Positions 60,106-64,000 of a stretch of DNA of 64,000 nucleotides are shown piece after piece (positions within the stretch are counted from its first letter, which is position 1; every line of letters begins with the position of its first letter). The DNA comes from Sunxiuqinia elliptica (GTDB lineage: Bacteria; Bacteroidota; Bacteroidia; Bacteroidales; Prolixibacteraceae), in assembly GCF_900113005.1 (NCBI RefSeq), contig NZ_FONW01000012.1, forward strand, positions 62,001-126,000. The letters run 5' to 3'. The notes beneath the pieces were generated by a model. It searched no databases and was not told the DNA's origin. It saw only the letters and a program-made list of their open reading frames with translations. Made by a program: the position numbers and the translations under genes.

Positions 60106-61518
60106 TTACATGGGTACAATAAATGTATTGATTGACTTTTCGTTAAGCGTAGATCTAAACTTTCTGTCGCCTATTACAAACTCCTTTTCAGCTCTGTTTC
60201 CCTGATTGTAATAAACAACTACAATTTTTTCTGAATCTTTAAATGCAAGGCAATTTGGATCTGAACTTTCTATTTTTTGTGCTCCTGGGTCAATAAAATG
60301 GCTGAAGTGTTTCATCAAATAGAACTCAGGATTGTAAGTCACTTCTTTTGTTTGGCTGTTCACTGTAATCATGGAGTTCTGTTTCCATCCCCACTGGCTT
60401 TTCCCGGTTTCGTTTAGTATCATGTTCCAATACATATACGAGTTAGCCCCATTGTTAAAATAGTGTTTCATTAAGCCAAAAGTGTGCTCCATTGCAGCCC
60501 AGTCGTTTGAACCATAACCGCATTCAGTTTCTGTTTGCATTAATTCTAAATGCCCGTAATTTTCATGCACATGAGAAATTGCTCCTTTACCTGCCCATTG
60601 AAATCCAACTCCATGAATGTATTTTTTTGCTTCCGGATGATTTAATATTTCATCTACCCGCTCAGTATTTGCACGTTCGATAGTTCCCAGCCAGATTTCG
60701 GCATCAATATTATCTGCTTCGAAACGTGGACCGAGATAATCCCCGATAAATGTTGCCAAATCGACGGGATGCCACACGCACGAAGGAAAGTTCTGACACG
60801 AGTTTGGCTCATTTTGTACGTGCACAGCACAAATATTAATGTACTGATCTTTATAAGCCTGAATAAATTTTGAGAAATACAGCGCATAAGCCTCCAGGTA
60901 TTCTTTCTCCATTCTGAATTGTGAAACCAGCTCTTCGCCACGTCCCGCCTCTGTCAAGTCATTTACGCTGTCGGGTTTGCAAGCATAATGGTTGTTGATT
61001 TTCATCCACGATGGAGGACACCAGGGCGAGGCCCAAATCCGGATTTCCGGATTAATCGCTTTGGCTTTCCTGATATAGGGAATTAGTCGTTCTTGGTCTC
61101 TTTTAATTGAAAAACCGGTCATTTTAAAATCGCCTGCTGTTTCGTTATGACTGTACCAATCAACCGAATAATCGTTAGCACCCAATGGCATCCGGCACAA
61201 ATTAAATTTGCATCCGTTTATAGGATCAAAAACAGATTGCAGAATGTTTTGCTGATCAGCGACAGGCAATATCTGCAGGGCTTCCCAACCCAATTCGTTA
61301 AAACATCCTCCAAATCCATCGATTTTTTGTTGCAATCTTTCTGGGAAGATATGAATTGCAGAATCTCCTAAGTCAGTTTTTAGTTTTTGGGTTTGAATTT
61401 TTGATATCTGCCATTGCTTTGTTGGGCAGCTGGTTACCTGTTGAAGGGTACTTTTGTTTTCAAAACAACTTATCAGCGCAACAACAAGCAGAATTAGTAA
61501 TATGATGTTCTTCCTCAT
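60106..61518 (-). CDS. GH30-family lipoprotein glycosidase
   Basis: A 470-residue lipoprotein (LLVVALISCFENKS). The barrel carries the GH30 signatures IDGFGGCFNELGWEAL, RMPLGANDYS, ASPWCPPSWMK, acid/base E237 in HVQNEPNS and the nucleophile at E330 or E332 in MQTETECG, with a C-terminal beta-sandwich ending INTFIVPM. GH30 members include endo-beta-1,6-galactanase, glucosylceramidase, beta-1,6-glucanase and xylanase; the galactosidase context favours a galactan. It follows the GH39-like gene by 9 bp. Confidence 0.9.
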   Translation of the reverse strand: MRKNIILLILLVVALISCFENKSTLQQVTSCPTKQWQISKIQTQKLKTDLGDSAIHIFPERLQQKIDGFGGCFNELGWEALQILPVADQQNILQSVFDPINGCKFNLCRMPLGANDYSVDWYSHNETAGDFKMTGFSIKRDQERLIPYIRKAKAINPEIRIWASPWCPPSWMKINNHYACKPDSVNDLTEAGRGEELVSQFRMEKEYLEAYALYFSKFIQAYKDQYINICAVHVQNEPNSCQNFPSCVWHPVDLATFIGDYLGPRFEADNIDAEIWLGTIERANTERVDEILNHPEAKKYIHGVGFQWAGKGAISHVHENYGHLELMQTETECGYGSNDWAAMEHTFGLMKHYFNNGANSYMYWNMILNETGKSQWGWKQNSMITVNSQTKEVTYNPEFYLMKHFSHFIDPGAQKIESSDPNCLAFKDSEKIVVVYYNQGNRAEKEFVIGDRKFRSTLNEKSINTFIVPM

Positions 61519-61527
61519 TAGATGGGT

Positions 61528-63138
61528 TTAGTTTTTAATCAGAATCTTTTCACAATTGGTATTATTGCCGATTATTTTTAGCAGATAAGTCCCGCAGGCA
61601 AGGGCTGACAAGTCTAAAGGAAGAACAGGTGCATTTTCCGACATGACTTTGTTTCCTGTCATACTGTAAAGTTCCACCCTGTAAGGTGAATTACCAGAAC
61701 AGGCCGGAGTAATAAACAGTTTGTCTTTTACCGGATTGGGATAAACCTGAAAGTCCTCTTCCTGTTTTATAATTTTTACGGATGTGGTAATGTCATAATC
61801 AACTATAAAGCGAACCTCGTTGGGTGCCAGCACCAACTCTCCATCCATTCCTTCGATATTCACTTTTACCGATTCATACAACTTATTTACCAATAAAATA
61901 GCGGTATCGCATACCATCACTGATACAACATCGGCAGTGCTTGTAGTCGTTTTATAAATCTCCGTTCCTTCACTAAAAAAATTGTGAAGTCCTTTCTGTG
62001 TTTCGTAAAACAAGGTTGGCTGCCCTCCCCCAGCAATTTCAGTATCCGTCCAAACTCCGAGCGGGTACGAAAATCCCTGTGTGTTCCCCTGAGGTTGCCA
62101 GATCATGAGATTCGCATAACCGGCCATTATTGATTTAATCAGCCCCGCAGCCATAATGGCATTTCGGTACTCTGCTTTATTTTTTAAGTAGGTATCCTGG
62201 GGCCAAGCATACCACTCCGACCACCAAACAGGCAGGTCTTCTCCGCCGGGTTGCTGCCTGATCCAATTAATGATGTCCACAAATTTCTGAGCGGCTTTAA
62301 AACTATCGTTTTTCCATATCCCATCTTTATTATCATTTCCTCCGTCAACAGTAATAAACTGGCCCCCTCTTTTATTCGTCAACCAGTATTTGATTCCATC
62401 CAATGCCCTCTGATCGACAACGCCATAGACTCCCCTTAGATTTGAAGGATGACTAAAAGAGCTGCTTGACCAAGAATCCATTGGCATATATGGACCACCA
62501 ATTAACAGATCCGGATTTACTGCTTTGAGCGAATCGTAAACCATGTTATACATGTCGGTAAATGTTTCGTACCCCCAACGATTTTTAGAAACATCATAAA
62601 ACCCTTTAAACTCATTCCACACCTGAAAATATCGAACATCCGGATATCTTCTTGCAGTTTCAGCACACAAATGGGCAAAATCATCGTAATGATCTGGTGT
62701 AGGAGCCTCTTCGATAGCATTCCAATCGGTTTCTCCGTTTTTTGAAGGATTATGCATCCAAGAAGGACAAGCACACAGCGTTATTACAGCCTCTCCGTTA
62801 GTTTCCCGAATAAGATTAATGCGATTATCCAAAGATTCCCAATTCCATTCTTCGGAGTCAACAACCGTAGAATCCGGCCAAGGATTTAATGCTCCCCAGC
62901 CCATCAAATGCTGATTTTGAAAATGGGCTACTGAATCAAGTAGTAATTTGGCTTTACTGATGGCAGCTGGATTCCCCCATGAGTCAATGCTCTTTTGAGT
63001 ATGTGTTAATCCTGCTCGGTATTTACTTACGTATCCCGGAGAGGTAAAATCAATTTCAACATTCACGGTCTTAGTCTGTCCATTAGCCAAACTAAACACC
63101 ATTGCCAGACTAATGATGATGAGGTAGATTCTTTTCAT
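61528..63138 (-). CDS. Secreted clan GH-A glycoside hydrolase (GH39-like) with T9SS domain
   Basis: A 536-residue enzyme with signal peptide MKRIYLIIISLAMVFSLANG. The barrel (about 24-450) is closely similar to that of the enzyme at 51752 by eye, with acid/base E176 in YFQVWNEFKGF and nucleophile E308 in PVWWSEWYAW. It lacks the Fn3 and ricin modules and goes straight to a type IX sorting domain (FQVYPNPVKDKLF...CGTYLLKI). Both copies retain catalytic residues, so the pair may differ in substrate access or location. It precedes the GH30 gene by 9 bp. Confidence 0.8.
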   Translation of the reverse strand: MKRIYLIIISLAMVFSLANGQTKTVNVEIDFTSPGYVSKYRAGLTHTQKSIDSWGNPAAISKAKLLLDSVAHFQNQHLMGWGALNPWPDSTVVDSEEWNWESLDNRINLIRETNGEAVITLCACPSWMHNPSKNGETDWNAIEEAPTPDHYDDFAHLCAETARRYPDVRYFQVWNEFKGFYDVSKNRWGYETFTDMYNMVYDSLKAVNPDLLIGGPYMPMDSWSSSSFSHPSNLRGVYGVVDQRALDGIKYWLTNKRGGQFITVDGGNDNKDGIWKNDSFKAAQKFVDIINWIRQQPGGEDLPVWWSEWYAWPQDTYLKNKAEYRNAIMAAGLIKSIMAGYANLMIWQPQGNTQGFSYPLGVWTDTEIAGGGQPTLFYETQKGLHNFFSEGTEIYKTTTSTADVVSVMVCDTAILLVNKLYESVKVNIEGMDGELVLAPNEVRFIVDYDITTSVKIIKQEEDFQVYPNPVKDKLFITPACSGNSPYRVELYSMTGNKVMSENAPVLPLDLSALACGTYLLKIIGNNTNCEKILIKN

Positions 63139-63154
63139 TATTCGTACTATTTAG

Positions 63155-64000
63155 TTAGTTGATTGAGCCATGCTCCAGCACCACGATTAGTGATCGTGAA
63201 AATTGAGGTAAGGTGATTTCTCCATCAGTCACAAAGATCTTTGTCCAAACTCCTTTCCATGGATCATATGTTTTTACAATTTGTTTTTCAGCCACCTGAA
63301 TATCAGCTAGCGTAAGTGTAACTCCTTCTCGTGGTTTAGGCTTTAATTCTTCTACCAATTCGGATTGCCAACTATTTCGTCCGTCTCTACACCACAGCAG
63401 CGTATGCTGTTTCCCTTTTAATCCATAAATCCGAAGGTCATCTCTTATCGCATAAAAAGGATCAAATTGTTCTGCTACAGGGTCGAATAAAGTAATGACC
63501 TCAGTTAAGCGTTGATAATGCCACCACAGGTTTTGACGGTCCAAGTAAACATTCCAATGCCACATCGCGCCACACCCAGCTGCACCACTGAAGTAGGGAG
63601 CATATACCATGTCGTGAAGCAACACCCCCAAAGTATCTTTAGCATATAATTCACTAGGGCCTGTATGATTTCCTTGCACGGCACCAATCTCATTCATTAG
63701 AACCGGAAGCTGAGCCCCTTTTTCATAAGCAAACTGAACTGCTGTTGAGGCAATTAAATCTGCAGGTTGTCGAACCTGGTCGTATTGGCCCCAAGCAGAT
63801 CCGGGATCCAAATAACGGTGGACATTCAAATACTCGTTATTCGGGAGCTGGAATAGATCCAGGTAGCGATGCTCTGCATCAATCGAGTGCAAACTTCCTA
63901 ATGTTTGAACCACCAGCTGGTGTGGGAAGAGCATTTTTACAGAATCCAGAATTTCCGAAGTAAAAGGAAGCCACTTCACTCCATCAACAGCATCCATTTC
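63155..64000 (-). CDS. C-terminal part of a glycoside hydrolase (truncated by the window edge)
   Basis: About 282 codons are visible; the frame is open through the right edge and the ATG at 63997 is not likely to be the real start. The portion has HRYLDPGSAWGQYDQVR, a likely nucleophile Glu in PVLMNEIGAVQGNHTG, GAMWHWNVYLD, and a C-terminal beta-sandwich. The barrel remnant resembles clan GH-A cellulase/galactosidase-like enzymes, but the family cannot be fixed without the N-terminus. It is co-directional with the GH39-like gene, 16 bp upstream of it. Confidence 0.75.
   Translation of the reverse strand, partial: EMDAVDGVKWLPFTSEILDSVKMLFPHQLVVQTLGSLHSIDAEHRYLDLFQLPNNEYLNVHRYLDPGSAWGQYDQVRQPADLIASTAVQFAYEKGAQLPVLMNEIGAVQGNHTGPSELYAKDTLGVLLHDMVYAPYFSGAAGCGAMWHWNVYLDRQNLWWHYQRLTEVITLFDPVAEQFDPFYAIRDDLRIYGLKGKQHTLLWCRDGRNSWQSELVEELKPKPREGVTLTLADIQVAEKQIVKTYDPWKGVWTKIFVTDGEITLPQFSRSLIVVLEHGSIN

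Overview
The window comes from the chromosome of a Bacteroidota (Bacteroidetes) bacterium, and the gene content suggests the order Marinilabiliales or a relative. The evidence is a fused lpxC-fabZ gene, a SusC/SusD pair with an ECF sigma factor and FecR, type IX secretion sorting domains, a LytTR/YehU two-component pair, and several promoters of the Bacteroidetes form TTG-N19-21-TAnnTTTG. Shine-Dalgarno sequences are almost absent. The rank below phylum is inference. No insertion sequence, phage gene or CRISPR array was found.

Positions 1-30.4 kb are mostly housekeeping. A large membrane protein of unknown function is followed by the minus-strand suf cluster (sufB-sufC-sufD-sufS) for iron-sulfur assembly. 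Next come thiL, then a minus-strand lipid A block (HD phosphohydrolase, lpxD, lpxC-fabZ, lpxA) and the plus-strand rimP-nusA-infB operon with a terminator-like hairpin in its leader. These are followed by gcvH, tsaE, an alanine dehydrogenase homologue that seems to have lost catalytic residues, a cytoplasmic type I pullulanase, and a four-gene LiaI/LiaF-like plus sensor kinase plus LytTR regulator operon. glnS, folB, a 36-residue lipoprotein gene and tRNA-Cys close this part.

Positions 30.6-35.4 kb form a compact plus-strand accessory cluster. It has two NifX/NafY-like cofactor-binding proteins, a small Gly/Arg-rich DUF5320-type protein, two MinD-type ATPases each carrying an inserted 2x[4Fe-4S] ferredoxin module, and a DUF4405 membrane protein with four His near the membrane. 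ribA and an acyl-CoA thioesterase follow. There are no nitrogenase structural genes, so the cluster probably handles another metal or Fe-S cofactor. Its real role is not known to me, and it is the best candidate here for an undescribed system.

Positions 35.4-64 kb are a large minus-strand polysaccharide utilization locus. In transcription order from the right edge it encodes a truncated glycoside hydrolase, a GH39-like enzyme with a T9SS tail, GH30, GH42-like and GH2 enzymes, and a second GH39-like enzyme with three near-identical Fn3 repeats, a ricin-like module and a T9SS tail. Then come an exported UlaG-like metallo-hydrolase, ECF sigma, FecR anti-sigma, STN-type SusC, SusD, a large surface lipoprotein, a secreted FAD oxidoreductase, an FMN-binding-like exported protein and a GH36 alpha-galactosidase. 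The enzymes (GH2, GH42, GH36, GH30) point to a galactose-rich glycan, and the absence of sulfatases argues against a heavily sulfated one. Control is probably by trans-envelope signalling: SusC STN domain to FecR to the ECF sigma factor.
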